Assembly (NCBI GenBank): GCA_028275205.1
Contig: JAPWVB010000003.1
Location: forward strand, 1 to 33,950
Source: Candidatus Acetothermia bacterium
GTDB taxonomy: Bacteria > Bipolaricaulota > Bipolaricaulia > RBG-16-55-9 > DRXL01
Direction: 5' to 3'
Length of the DNA: 33,950 nucleotides
Shown: in pieces, positions 9,367-18,312 of the stretch
Layout: each line of letters opens with the position of its first letter
Numbering within the stretch: position 1 is the first letter of the stretch
The notes under the pieces: generated by a model
The model's database searches: none
Seen by the model: the letters and a program-made list of their open reading frames with translations, nothing else
Told to the model about the DNA's origin: nothing
Translations under genes and position numbers: made by a program

Positions 9367-9395
9367 TTGCTCATGAGACTCATCTTGCTTAGAAT
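9367..9395 (+). promoter_or_regulatory. Sigma70-type promoter upstream of secA
   Basis: TTGCTC (9367-9372), 17-nt spacer, TAGAAT (9390-9395), 21 nt before ATG 9417. Confidence 0.65.
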
Positions 9396-9416
9396 AGAGT
9401 TCGGGGTGTTGCGAAG

Positions 9417-12008
9417 ATGGAATTTCTCAAGCGCGCCGTAGATTGGATCTTCGGAGAGACCAACGAACAGCAGCTTAGAAAGCTTCAGCCAATTGTGGAT
9501 GAGATCAATAGACTTGAGCCCGAAATCCAAAAGCTCTCCGACGATCAATTGCGAGCGAAGACCGATGAATTTAAAGACAGACTCGCCCACGGCGAGACGC
9601 TCGATAACATCTTGCCGGAGGCGTTCGCGGTGGTGCGCGAGACCGCGCGGCGCACCATCGGCCTGCGCCCCTTCGACGTCCAACTGATCGGCGGCATCGT
9701 CATCCACCAAGGCAAGATCGCTGAGATGAAGACCGGCGAGGGCAAGACCCTCGTCGCCACCATGCCCGCCTACCTCAATGCCCTCGTCGGAAAAGTCCAT
9801 ATCGTCACCGTCAATGATTACTTGGCCAAGCGCGACCGCGAATGGATGGGCCCGATCTACGAAGCGTTGGGGCTCAAAGTCGGGCTGCTGCAAGAGACCA
9901 GCACCCCCGAAGAGCGCAAGCACGCCTATCAGTGCGATATCATCTACGGGACGAACGCCCAGTTCGGCTTCGATTATCTTCGAGATAATCTCGTGATCTC
10001 CTGGGAGCAGCGGGTCCAGACGGGACTCGATTTTGCGATCGTTGATGAGATCGATAATATTTTGATTGACGAGGCGCGCACACCGTTGATTATCTCCGGC
10101 AGCACCTCGGAGACGATCAAGCTCTATAAGAAGTTTGCCGCGATCGCTCCGCGCTTCCAGAAGGGCGTCGACTTCGAGATCGACGAGAAGACCCGTCGCG
10201 TCCACCTCACCCCCGAAGCTGGGGTCAAAAAAGCCGAAGAGATCTTGAAGATCGACAATCTCTACGCCCCCGAACATGTCGACCTATTAAAACATTTGGA
10301 GACAGCCCTGCGCGCCTTGCATCTCTACAAGAGAGAGCGCGACTATATCGTCAAGGACGGGCGCGTCATCATTGTGGATGAATTCACCGGGCGGCTCATG
10401 CCCGACCGCCGCTGGAGCGATGGGCTTCACCAAGCGATCGAAGCCAAAGAAGGACTGGAGATCCGCAAAGAGCAGCAAACACTCGCTACTATCACCCTTC
10501 AGCACTACTTCAAACTGTATAAGAAATTGGCGGGCATGACCGGCACGGCCAAGACTGAAGAAGAAGAGTTTCAGCAGATCTATGGGCTGAGCGTCGTGGT
10601 CATCCCCACCCACAAGCCTATGATCCGCCAGGATCTCCCTGATAGACTCTTCACTACAGAGAAAGCCAAGTTCAATGCGATCGTCGAAGAGATCTCTCGA
10701 CTGCACGAGCTGGGCCGCCCGGTGCTCATCGGCACGACTTCGATTGAGAAATCTGAGTATCTGAGCACGCTGCTCAGCCGTCGCGGCCTGCCCCATAATG
10801 TGCTCAACGCCAAGTACCACGAGCGCGAAGCAGAGATCATCAAAGACGCGGGACAGAAGGGCGCGATTACGGTCGCCACGAACATGGCCGGGCGCGGCGT
10901 GGACATCAAGCTGGGTCCGGGAGTCGCTGAGCTGGGCGGGCTGCACATCATCGGAGCACAGCGCCACGAGAGCCGCCGCATTGACGATCAACTCCGCGGG
11001 CGCGCCGGCCGCCAAGGCGATCCCGGCAGCTCCCAATTCTACGTCTCCCTCGAAGATGATTTGATCAGACTCTTTGGTGACAGTAAGCTGCTCTCGTTCG
11101 TGAAGAAGGGCATGACCGAAGGCGAAGCCCTCGAACACCCCATGCTCACGAGAGCGATCCGCAACGCGCAAAAGCGCGTAGAAGTCTATTACTTCGGTAT
11201 CCGGAAGCGCTTGCTCGAGTATGATCTGGTCATGGCACGCCAACGCGAGGCAATATACAGCCTGCGGGAGAGGTTCTTGCTCGGCGGACAGCGCAGCCCC
11301 GAAGAGAGCGCTCAAGATTTAGATAATTATCTCACGGCCGTGCTCGAGGGATACACCGATACTCTGATAGCGCGCTATCTCTCCGGGACAGAGCGCGATG
11401 AAGAAGCGCTGCAGAAGGAGCTTTTGACCTTCCAGAACGCTCCGCTGGACTTCACGGTCGCGGGGCTCTCCCCCGACGTCGCGCGCACGAAAATCTTCGA
11501 TTTTCTGCTCAAGAACTATCACGCCCAGGCCGCGCGGCTTGGCGGAGCTTTTCCGCATCTGGCCCGCTATATGATCTTGAACCTCATTGATGAGAACTGG
11601 CGCCAGCACCTCTTCGCGCTCGACGAGCTCCAGGACGTGATCGGCTGGCGCGCCTATGCCGGCCGCGATCCATTAATAGAATTCAAGCGCGAATCTTTTG
11701 AGCTCTTCCAAGAGCTTCTCGGGCGCATCGAAGAGCAGATTATTAACTATCTGATTAAGCCCCAACTGAAGATCGTTGCGGCCCAGCCGGGACGGCCCGC
11801 CCATATCGAACGCGTCGAATCCCTACGCTATCGCCACGACGAGATCACAGCAACCGCGGGGAACTCCCCATCAGAGAAGCCCAAGGCCCAGCCGCGCCGT
11901 GCCTCCCAGAAGGTGGGGCGCAACGACCCCTGCCCCTGCGGCTCGGGCAAGAAATATAAACACTGCTGCATGAAGAAAGAGCCTACATCTGGATCCCAAA
12001 GCCCGTGA
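9417..12008 (+). CDS. secA: Preprotein translocase ATPase subunit SecA
   Basis: MKTGEGKTLVATMPAYLNAL, VDEIDNILIDEARTPLIISG, MAGRGVDIKLG, RGRAGRQGDPGSSQFYVSLEDDL, C-terminal SEC-C zinc motif NDPCPCGSGKKYKHCC. Confidence 0.98.
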   Translation: MEFLKRAVDWIFGETNEQQLRKLQPIVDEINRLEPEIQKLSDDQLRAKTDEFKDRLAHGETLDNILPEAFAVVRETARRTIGLRPFDVQLIGGIVIHQGKIAEMKTGEGKTLVATMPAYLNALVGKVHIVTVNDYLAKRDREWMGPIYEALGLKVGLLQETSTPEERKHAYQCDIIYGTNAQFGFDYLRDNLVISWEQRVQTGLDFAIVDEIDNILIDEARTPLIISGSTSETIKLYKKFAAIAPRFQKGVDFEIDEKTRRVHLTPEAGVKKAEEILKIDNLYAPEHVDLLKHLETALRALHLYKRERDYIVKDGRVIIVDEFTGRLMPDRRWSDGLHQAIEAKEGLEIRKEQQTLATITLQHYFKLYKKLAGMTGTAKTEEEEFQQIYGLSVVVIPTHKPMIRQDLPDRLFTTEKAKFNAIVEEISRLHELGRPVLIGTTSIEKSEYLSTLLSRRGLPHNVLNAKYHEREAEIIKDAGQKGAITVATNMAGRGVDIKLGPGVAELGGLHIIGAQRHESRRIDDQLRGRAGRQGDPGSSQFYVSLEDDLIRLFGDSKLLSFVKKGMTEGEALEHPMLTRAIRNAQKRVEVYYFGIRKRLLEYDLVMARQREAIYSLRERFLLGGQRSPEESAQDLDNYLTAVLEGYTDTLIARYLSGTERDEEALQKELLTFQNAPLDFTVAGLSPDVARTKIFDFLLKNYHAQAARLGGAFPHLARYMILNLIDENWRQHLFALDELQDVIGWRAYAGRDPLIEFKRESFELFQELLGRIEEQIINYLIKPQLKIVAAQPGRPAHIERVESLRYRHDEITATAGNSPSEKPKAQPRRASQKVGRNDPCPCGSGKKYKHCCMKKEPTSGSQSP

Positions 12009-12258
12009 ACTCGTCGAGGTAGTCCGACCAGATCACTTCCATCTGCTCGATCTGCCCGGGGCCTTCCCTCTTGAGGATCTCTAAGAGCTTCTCGATCTGC
12101 TCGCGCTCGCCCTCGATCTCCGCGCGCACGCTGCCGTCCCGGAGATTCTGCACATATCCCGACAGCCCTAGCGGCCGCGCCTTGCGCACTGTAAAATTCC
12201 GAAACCCTACACCCTGCACTTCCCCCGTTATCCGCACGATCGCTCGCGCCTTGGCCAT
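11983..12258 (-). CDS. acyP: Acylphosphatase
   Basis: Acylphosphatase motifs GEVQGVGFRNFTVRKARPLGLSGYVQNLRDGSVRAEIEGE. The 3' end overlaps the secA 3' end by 26 nt. Confidence 0.93.
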   Translation of the reverse strand: MAKARAIVRITGEVQGVGFRNFTVRKARPLGLSGYVQNLRDGSVRAEIEGEREQIEKLLEILKREGPGQIEQMEVIWSDYLDEFTGFGIQM

Positions 12259-12261
12259 AGT

Positions 12262-13806
12262 CTACTTCGCAGTCTCTACGAACTTGGTCTCCCGAATCAC
12301 ATGGACCTTGATCTCCCCAGGGTACTGCATCTTCTCTTCGATGCACCGCGCAATATCGTAGGAGAGCTTCGCTGCCATGTCGTCGTCGACTTCGTCAGGC
12401 CGGACCATGACGCGTACCTCGCGGCCCGCCTGGATCGCATAAGCCTCCTCAACACCAGGGAAGCTGTGACAGATCTCCTCGAGCGCCTGAAGTCGCTGCA
12501 CATAGGCCTCGAAGGTCTCCTGACGTGCCCCAGGGCGCGCTGCCGAGAGGGCATCAGCCGTCTGGACGATCACTGCTAAGAGTGTACGCGCCTCGACGTC
12601 TTCATTATGGGCCGCGATCGCATGGACGACCTCTTCGGGCTCCCCGTAGCGCCGCGCCATCTCCGCGCTGATCAGCGCGTGCGAGCCTTCCACTTTGTGA
12701 TCGACGACCTTGCCAATATCGTGCAGCAGCCCGGCGCGCTTGGCCAGCTTCTGCATATTCGTATCTAATCCAAGCTCCGCGGCCAACGCCCCAGCTAGAT
12801 ACGCAACTTCTATGCCATGTCTCAACTGATTCTGCCCATAGCTTGTCCGGAAGCTCAACCGCCCCACAAGCTCTACCAAGGCCGGATGCATATTGTCGAG
12901 CCCCAGCTCAAAGAGAGCCTTCTGGCCCTCCTCTTTGATGCGCTGCGCAATGCGCTCTTTCGCTTTATCTACTTGCTTTTTGATTTGGGCCGGGTGAATG
13001 CGCCCATCTTCTAAGAGCTTCTCCATAGCCAGCCGCGCGATCTCCCGGCGCACCGGATGGAAACAACTGAGCGAGATCGCATCCGGGGTGTCGTCCACCA
13101 GGACCTCGACGCCGGTGAGGGCCTCAAACGCTCGAATATTGCGGCCCTCCTTGCCGATCACCCGCCCTTTGTACTCTTCGTTGGGCAGCGGCACATGGCT
13201 CATGGTGGACGATTCGACCTCCTCGGCGGCGTAGCGCTGGATGACAGTGGCGATGATCTTGCGCGCCTCACGCTCGGCTTCCGCTTCGGCACGCTCCTTG
13301 ATCTGTCGAATCTTCTTGGCGAAGAAGCGCTCGGCTTCTTCTTCGACTTGTTGGATGAGCAGCTCTTTCACTTGCTCCGCCGAAAGCCCGGAGAGCTCTT
13401 CTAAGCGCTTGCGCTCCCCGGCAAGGAGCGCTTCGCCCTGGGCGATGAGCTCGCTCAATCGTTGGAGATCATCCTTGAGCGACTTCTCCGCGCGCAGCAG
13501 CTCGACGCCCTTCTGCTCTAAACGCTCTTCTTTCTTGAGCAGGCGCGCTTCGAGTCGTTCGAACTTCTCTTCCTGGCGCTTGAGGCGCCGCTCCAGCTCC
13601 TCCTCACGGACCTTGAGGGCCTTCTCGACCTCGGCGAGCTTGGCCGCCTTGAGGGCTTCGGCCTCGTGGCGCGCCGCTTCTAGGATCTCTTCCGCACGCT
13701 GGTGGGTGCGCGTAAACTCCCGCCGCATCTGCCAGCGCCCCACCACCCATCCCAAAGCTACTGACAATATTGCTAATCCTAACGAAAGCGCAATAGCCAT
13801 CGTCAT
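12262..13806 (-). CDS. rny: Ribonuclease Y
   Basis: N-terminal TM helix, long coiled coil, KH domain (GRVIGKEGRNIRAFEALTGVEVLVDDTPDAI), HD motif (AGLLHDIGKVVDHKVEGSHALI), PGVEEAYAIQAGREVRVMV. Confidence 0.97.
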   Translation of the reverse strand: MTMAIALSLGLAILSVALGWVVGRWQMRREFTRTHQRAEEILEAARHEAEALKAAKLAEVEKALKVREEELERRLKRQEEKFERLEARLLKKEERLEQKGVELLRAEKSLKDDLQRLSELIAQGEALLAGERKRLEELSGLSAEQVKELLIQQVEEEAERFFAKKIRQIKERAEAEAEREARKIIATVIQRYAAEEVESSTMSHVPLPNEEYKGRVIGKEGRNIRAFEALTGVEVLVDDTPDAISLSCFHPVRREIARLAMEKLLEDGRIHPAQIKKQVDKAKERIAQRIKEEGQKALFELGLDNMHPALVELVGRLSFRTSYGQNQLRHGIEVAYLAGALAAELGLDTNMQKLAKRAGLLHDIGKVVDHKVEGSHALISAEMARRYGEPEEVVHAIAAHNEDVEARTLLAVIVQTADALSAARPGARQETFEAYVQRLQALEEICHSFPGVEEAYAIQAGREVRVMVRPDEVDDDMAAKLSYDIARCIEEKMQYPGEIKVHVIRETKFVETAK

Positions 13807-13932
13807 ACGAACGCCACCTCTTCACTGCGGAGAAATAGAAGCACAGCGCAAGGAGCGCAGCAATCCCATACAGTCCTACCATACTCATTGGCCTCCTGTG
13901 CGCGTGGGGCATAGAGTGCCCACTTCGCTGCT

Positions 13933-13961
13933 ATTATAGCTGGGAAGGCGAGGAGAATCAA
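13933..13961 (-). promoter_or_regulatory. Sigma70-type promoter for rny-acyP on the minus strand
   Basis: Minus-strand TTGATT (13956-13961), 17-nt spacer, TATAAT (13933-13938). Confidence 0.72.
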
Positions 13962-16771
13962 CAGCTGCGACGACGCAAAAAGGAGAGCAACGCCGGAAGA
14001 AAAGTCAGGGTAAAGAGCGTGGTAAACCCGACGCCGTAGAGCGCCGACTGCCCGAAGGCCCGCAGCCCTGGAGTAGCCGCAAAGAGCAAGCTCCCGAAAC
14101 TGACCATCGTCGTCAGGGCCGACCCCAGAATGGGCAGAGCGGTCTTGCGCCAGGCAAGCTCAACGTCGCGGTCCTCAAGAAAGCTGTGCAACAGATAGAC
14201 AGCATAGTCCACGCCATTGCCGATCAAAAGCGACGAGATGAGAATATTCGCGAAATTGAAGTTGAGCCCCGACAGCCGCATCGCTCCTAGCATCCACAAG
14301 AATCCCAACCCTACAGGAATAATCCCCACTGGCGCCCACCGCCATCCGAGCCCAATTCCCAAGATCGCTAAGATAATAAGAGTAGCGAACACGGTTGAGA
14401 TCTGAAAGTCTTTCTTCATCTTGCGCTCCAGATGATCTTGTATCATGCGATAACCAAGGAAATCGTGGCTGAATGACTCTACCGCTGCGATAAATTCCCG
14501 ATAGCGCCGCGGGTCGTTGAGGGTCTCGCGGTTGATGTGTGCATAGATGACGAACTCGCGCTCTTCGGTGACGAAGCGCTCTTGGAGATCTTTGGGGAGG
14601 GCCGCAAGCAGCCCTTGGACTTGCTGGAGCTCAGTGATCTTCTGGAGCAAGGCGCTGACGCGGCGGTTCAGTTCTGCAAGACGTTCGCGGAGCTCCCCCA
14701 GGCGCGCTTGCATCACTTCCAGGCTTTGGATGCTCGCTTCTATGCCCTCAAGCTGAAGGATCTGCTGCTGGATTTCGGGGGCGACGGTCTCGGTCCCAGC
14801 CCCGGTGAGGGCTATTTGGTCGAGAATGCGCGTCAAATTGCTCTTGAGCCGAGCCAGCTGGACAGCAAGATCTTGGAGTTGTTGGAGCTCCCTTTCGTAG
14901 CTCTCGATTTGGGATGAGGCGCGTGCAAGATCGCGCTCGAGATTGAGGGAAAATCTTTGCTGGCTCTCTGCCGATTCCGAGGGAAGGAAGAACATCAGCA
15001 GCGACCAGACGACGTTCACATGGCCTTGGGCGCGGAGCTCCTCCAGCCCAGCGTTGATCTGGCGCAGCTCGTCTAACGTTGGGGCGAAGAACAAGAAGTA
15101 CTCGGCCAAGCCCGAAGTCCCTACGTCGAAGTCTTGGCGCTCTATCTGTTGCATGAGCTTGGTAGGGAGGTCTTTGGGGGTCAGCTCTTCGTCGGCAAAG
15201 CGGAATTGTACGTGCGGGGCTTCATTCAACATCACGAGACTCCCCACGACCACAAGGAGCACGATAGGCCAGCGCGCCCAGCGCCAGAAAGTACTAGGCT
15301 GTGGGGCTTGAGGGGGAGAGGGCTGAGGGCGCGCGAGCCGCAAGCGCCGCCGCAACATAATATGCGAAACGATAATGAGCGCCGGAAGAATGAGCAGCGT
15401 TGCCATCAGTGCCACCAGCACCCCAACCCCAGCGATGATCCCCATCTCATAGAGTCCTGGGGAACTTGCGACCATCAAGCTAAAGAGCACTAATGCTGTC
15501 GCCAGCGATGCTGTGATCAGGGCGGAGCCCTTGGAGAGGATGGCGGACTTGAGGGCCACTTCCACGCGATGCCCAGCGCGGCGCTCCGCAAGGAAATGCG
15601 CGAGAAAGTTGATCCCATAATCGATCCCCAGCCCCAAGATCAGCGGGGGAAGGAACGACGTCACCAAGTTCAGCCCGTTGGTGGCAAACTTCGCCCACGC
15701 GAGGGTGATTATTAAAGCGAGAAAGAGCACAATAAGCGCCAAGATGGGGTAGAAGAACTGTCGGAGAATGAGAACGATCACGACGGTGACGCCGACAGCA
15801 GAGATGATCGTGGTATTGCGCATGTCGACGTTAAGCTGATAATTGATCTCCGCAGCGATGGCGTAGGGGCCTGTCAGACCCCATCTGATCCCTTGAGCTT
15901 CTAGGTGGAGCTCTTGAAGGTTCTTCTGGACAGTGCGAGTGACGGCGCGATTATACTCCAAGCCACGTTGGGAGCTATAGCGCGGGCGCACCCGCACCAG
16001 CAGCTTGGTACCGTCACGGGAGAGATAGAGCTCTTGGGGCCATGTCAGGAGCTTGTCAATCGTCTCGCTTATCTCGGTGATAGTTTGCAGAAGATCCGCG
16101 ACCAAGCGATCGGCATTCTGAATCAATCCTGGGGCGTGATCGAACTCGTCCTTGACGCGGGCGTTGAGAGCTTTCAGCTCATCAAAGCGCTTGAAGAGCT
16201 CCAGGGGATTGAGAGCTAATCTTCTCCAATCCAGCTCCCCAAGAAAGATGCGCTCAAGCTCTGTATTAATTTGGGCATAGATGGCGATGAGCTCGCGCAC
16301 CCCTGGCATGGGCGTCTGGGACTGCCCCACAGGGACGAGTCCGCGCAGGCGCTCTTGATACTCTCGGAGCTTCAGTAGGATCTCGTCGTACATGGAGAGC
16401 AATTCCGTGCTGCGGCGCGTCTGGATATCCTTGGTGAAGCTCACCGAGACGAACTCCGGGTCTTGGAGAAGACGCTCTTGGATCTGAATGGCTGCGGCTT
16501 GGAGGCGCTGGGCATCGCGCGGGGAGCCTTCGGGATCTTGCAACATTAAGATAATATCGAGGGCGTCGCTCTTGGTGATGATCTCCTCGCGCTCTTGGAA
16601 CTTGGTGAGCAGGGGGTCACCGGGGGGAAGGAGATCTAAGAACGAGCTGCGCATGGGGAGGGTGAGAATATAGCTGAGGGCGGCACCGCTTAAGAGAGCC
16701 GAGAGAAGCAGCACTACCCAGGCCCGAGCTCGTACAAGCCGATAGACCCCATGTAACAACGCAGCGCGCAT
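13958..16771 (-). CDS. RND superfamily exporter (MMPL-type, SSD-like)
   Basis: Two repeated TM blocks; GLGIDYGINFLAHFLAERRAG and IGNGVDYAVYLLHSFLEDRDVELAWRKTALPILGSALTTMVSFGSLLFA; long periplasmic coiled-coil loops. Confidence 0.88.
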   Translation of the reverse strand: MRAALLHGVYRLVRARAWVVLLLSALLSGAALSYILTLPMRSSFLDLLPPGDPLLTKFQEREEIITKSDALDIILMLQDPEGSPRDAQRLQAAAIQIQERLLQDPEFVSVSFTKDIQTRRSTELLSMYDEILLKLREYQERLRGLVPVGQSQTPMPGVRELIAIYAQINTELERIFLGELDWRRLALNPLELFKRFDELKALNARVKDEFDHAPGLIQNADRLVADLLQTITEISETIDKLLTWPQELYLSRDGTKLLVRVRPRYSSQRGLEYNRAVTRTVQKNLQELHLEAQGIRWGLTGPYAIAAEINYQLNVDMRNTTIISAVGVTVVIVLILRQFFYPILALIVLFLALIITLAWAKFATNGLNLVTSFLPPLILGLGIDYGINFLAHFLAERRAGHRVEVALKSAILSKGSALITASLATALVLFSLMVASSPGLYEMGIIAGVGVLVALMATLLILPALIIVSHIMLRRRLRLARPQPSPPQAPQPSTFWRWARWPIVLLVVVGSLVMLNEAPHVQFRFADEELTPKDLPTKLMQQIERQDFDVGTSGLAEYFLFFAPTLDELRQINAGLEELRAQGHVNVVWSLLMFFLPSESAESQQRFSLNLERDLARASSQIESYERELQQLQDLAVQLARLKSNLTRILDQIALTGAGTETVAPEIQQQILQLEGIEASIQSLEVMQARLGELRERLAELNRRVSALLQKITELQQVQGLLAALPKDLQERFVTEEREFVIYAHINRETLNDPRRYREFIAAVESFSHDFLGYRMIQDHLERKMKKDFQISTVFATLIILAILGIGLGWRWAPVGIIPVGLGFLWMLGAMRLSGLNFNFANILISSLLIGNGVDYAVYLLHSFLEDRDVELAWRKTALPILGSALTTMVSFGSLLFAATPGLRAFGQSALYGVGFTTLFTLTFLPALLSFLRRRSC

Positions 16772-16774
16772 AGA

Positions 16775-17734
16775 TTATTGGGGTGCAGTCTTCTTGAGCT
16801 CTTGGGGGCTGGTAACGTCGATCTTATATCCTGTGAGTTTAGCAGTTAGGCGGACGTTCTGGCCGCCCTTGCCAATAGCTAACGATAACTCTGCATCGGG
16901 GACGAGCACCCGGGCTTCTCTCTTGGCTTCGTCGAGGTCGATCTGTAAAACTCTAGCTGGCTCCAAGCTGCTTTTAATCAGCTCGCGCACGTCGGAGCTC
17001 CAGCGAATAATATCTATCTTCTCCCCGCCGAGCTCGCGCACGATCTCTCTGATGCGACTGCCCCCAGCACCGACACATGTTCCTACAGGGTCGAGCTCCG
17101 CCACAAGCGATCGCACAGCGACCTTGGTGCGCACCCCCGGCTCGCGCGCGATCGCCTCGATGCGAATGAGCCCTTGCTCGAGCTCCGGCACCTGTAGCTC
17201 TAACATCTTTTGGACAAACTCCTTGGCCGCGCGCGACAAGATAATCCTTGGATCCCCCTGGGTGCGCTCCACGCGCATCAAATATGCTTTAATCACGGCC
17301 CCCACGCGATAGCGCTCCCCGGGGATCCGTTCGGATTCGGGCAGGAGGGCTTCCGCTTGCCCGAGATTCACCCAGACGTCAGCCCCGGCAAAGCGGTGGA
17401 CATGCCCGCTGATAATAGAGCCCACGCGGCTCTGATAGCGCTCTAAGATCTTCTGGCGACGCTTGGCGATGATCTCGCTTTTGATAGTCTCTTCGGCTTT
17501 GCGGGTGGCAATGCGGCCAAAATCTGTGAGCTTAATATCTTTGGCTTGGCCGTCCACAATGACGTGAATATCTCCGGAGGTGCGATCGATGGCGATCTCG
17601 ATGTTGGCCGCCGGGCCAAATTGCTCGATATACGCGACGCGCAACCCCTTCTTGACCGCTTCATAAAGATCTTCGCGCTCGAGCCCCTCTTCCTTGGCCA
17701 TCTCCTCGAGCGCCTCGAGAAACTCAATATTCAC
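16775..17734 (-). CDS. nusA: Transcription termination/antitermination factor NusA
   Basis: NusA N-terminal domain, S1 domain (GSIISGHVHRF), KH domains (DPVGTCVGAGGSRIREIVRELGGEKIDIIRWS; LSLAIGKGGQNVRLTAKLTGYKIDV). Confidence 0.96.
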   Translation of the reverse strand: MNIEFLEALEEMAKEEGLEREDLYEAVKKGLRVAYIEQFGPAANIEIAIDRTSGDIHVIVDGQAKDIKLTDFGRIATRKAEETIKSEIIAKRRQKILERYQSRVGSIISGHVHRFAGADVWVNLGQAEALLPESERIPGERYRVGAVIKAYLMRVERTQGDPRIILSRAAKEFVQKMLELQVPELEQGLIRIEAIAREPGVRTKVAVRSLVAELDPVGTCVGAGGSRIREIVRELGGEKIDIIRWSSDVRELIKSSLEPARVLQIDLDEAKREARVLVPDAELSLAIGKGGQNVRLTAKLTGYKIDVTSPQELKKTAPQ

Positions 17735-17772
17735 ACGCGATCACCATATTAAGAGTGAAGTCAAGCGATCTG

Positions 17773-18234
17773 TTAAAGAAACCGGCTCTCGACGACCTGG
17801 GCCGAGCGCACGGCCGCAAACGGGATGGGCACGTGGGCCCCAGAGGCGTCTTCGAGCCAGAGCTCCTCATCGGAGAGCCCTTGCAGCCAGCCCACAAGAA
17901 CTGTCGGTCCTTCTGCGGATTGCAAGCGCACTTCGATGGGCTTGCCCACAGCAAGCTCATAGTGCCTTCGGGTGTATAAGGGCCGATCCATCCCCGGCGA
18001 GGAGACCTCAAGCTCATAGCTGTGCTCGATGAGCGCATCGAGGGGCTCTTCCAGGGCGCGGCTAACGCGCTCGCAATCATCAATTGTGACCCCGCCATCA
18101 CGCTCAATATATACTGTCACCTGCCAGCGCGGCCCCGAGGTCCTCACCTCAAGCCAATAGAGCTCTACTCCCTGCTCCAGGGCAATCTGCTCCGCGATAG
18201 CCTGCACGGCCCCTTCCAACTGAGAATTCATCAC
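17773..18234 (-). CDS. rimP: Ribosome maturation factor RimP
   Basis: GVTIDDCERVSRALEEPLD, YELEVSSPGMDRPL motifs; immediately upstream of nusA (classic rimP-nusA synteny). Confidence 0.93.
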   Translation of the reverse strand: MMNSQLEGAVQAIAEQIALEQGVELYWLEVRTSGPRWQVTVYIERDGGVTIDDCERVSRALEEPLDALIEHSYELEVSSPGMDRPLYTRRHYELAVGKPIEVRLQSAEGPTVLVGWLQGLSDEELWLEDASGAHVPIPFAAVRSAQVVESRFL

Positions 18235-18240
18235 AGTTTG

Positions 18241-18269
18241 ATTATACTCCTAAGGCTTTTTCAGTGCAA
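18241..18269 (-). promoter_or_regulatory. Sigma70-type promoter of the rimP-nusA-RND operon (near-leaderless)
   Basis: Minus-strand TTGCAC (18264-18269), 17-nt spacer, TATAAT (18241-18246); start codons GTG 18234 and ATG 18231 lie 6 and 9 nt past the -10 box. Confidence 0.72.
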
Positions 18270-18312
18270 TGGGGTTGCCGCACTGAGGAGAGCAGGGTAC
18301 CCTAGAGGGAGT

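Noticed and set aside
9351-11315. Long minus-strand ORFs (308 aa and 342 aa) opposite secA
   Set aside because: They are antisense to an unambiguous SecA frame; compositions (D/L/G/V-rich) are typical shadow ORFs in GC-rich DNA and no family motif was recognisable.
13241-13939. 232-aa plus-strand ORF opposite rny
   Set aside because: Ser/Arg-rich antisense of the RNase Y coiled-coil; shadow ORF.
18022-18312. Upstream in-frame extension of the rluD-family ORF
   Set aside because: It runs antisense through rimP and the rimP promoter; ATG 18313 gives the family-like N-terminus MRRVLSVSEGEAGSRLDQWL.
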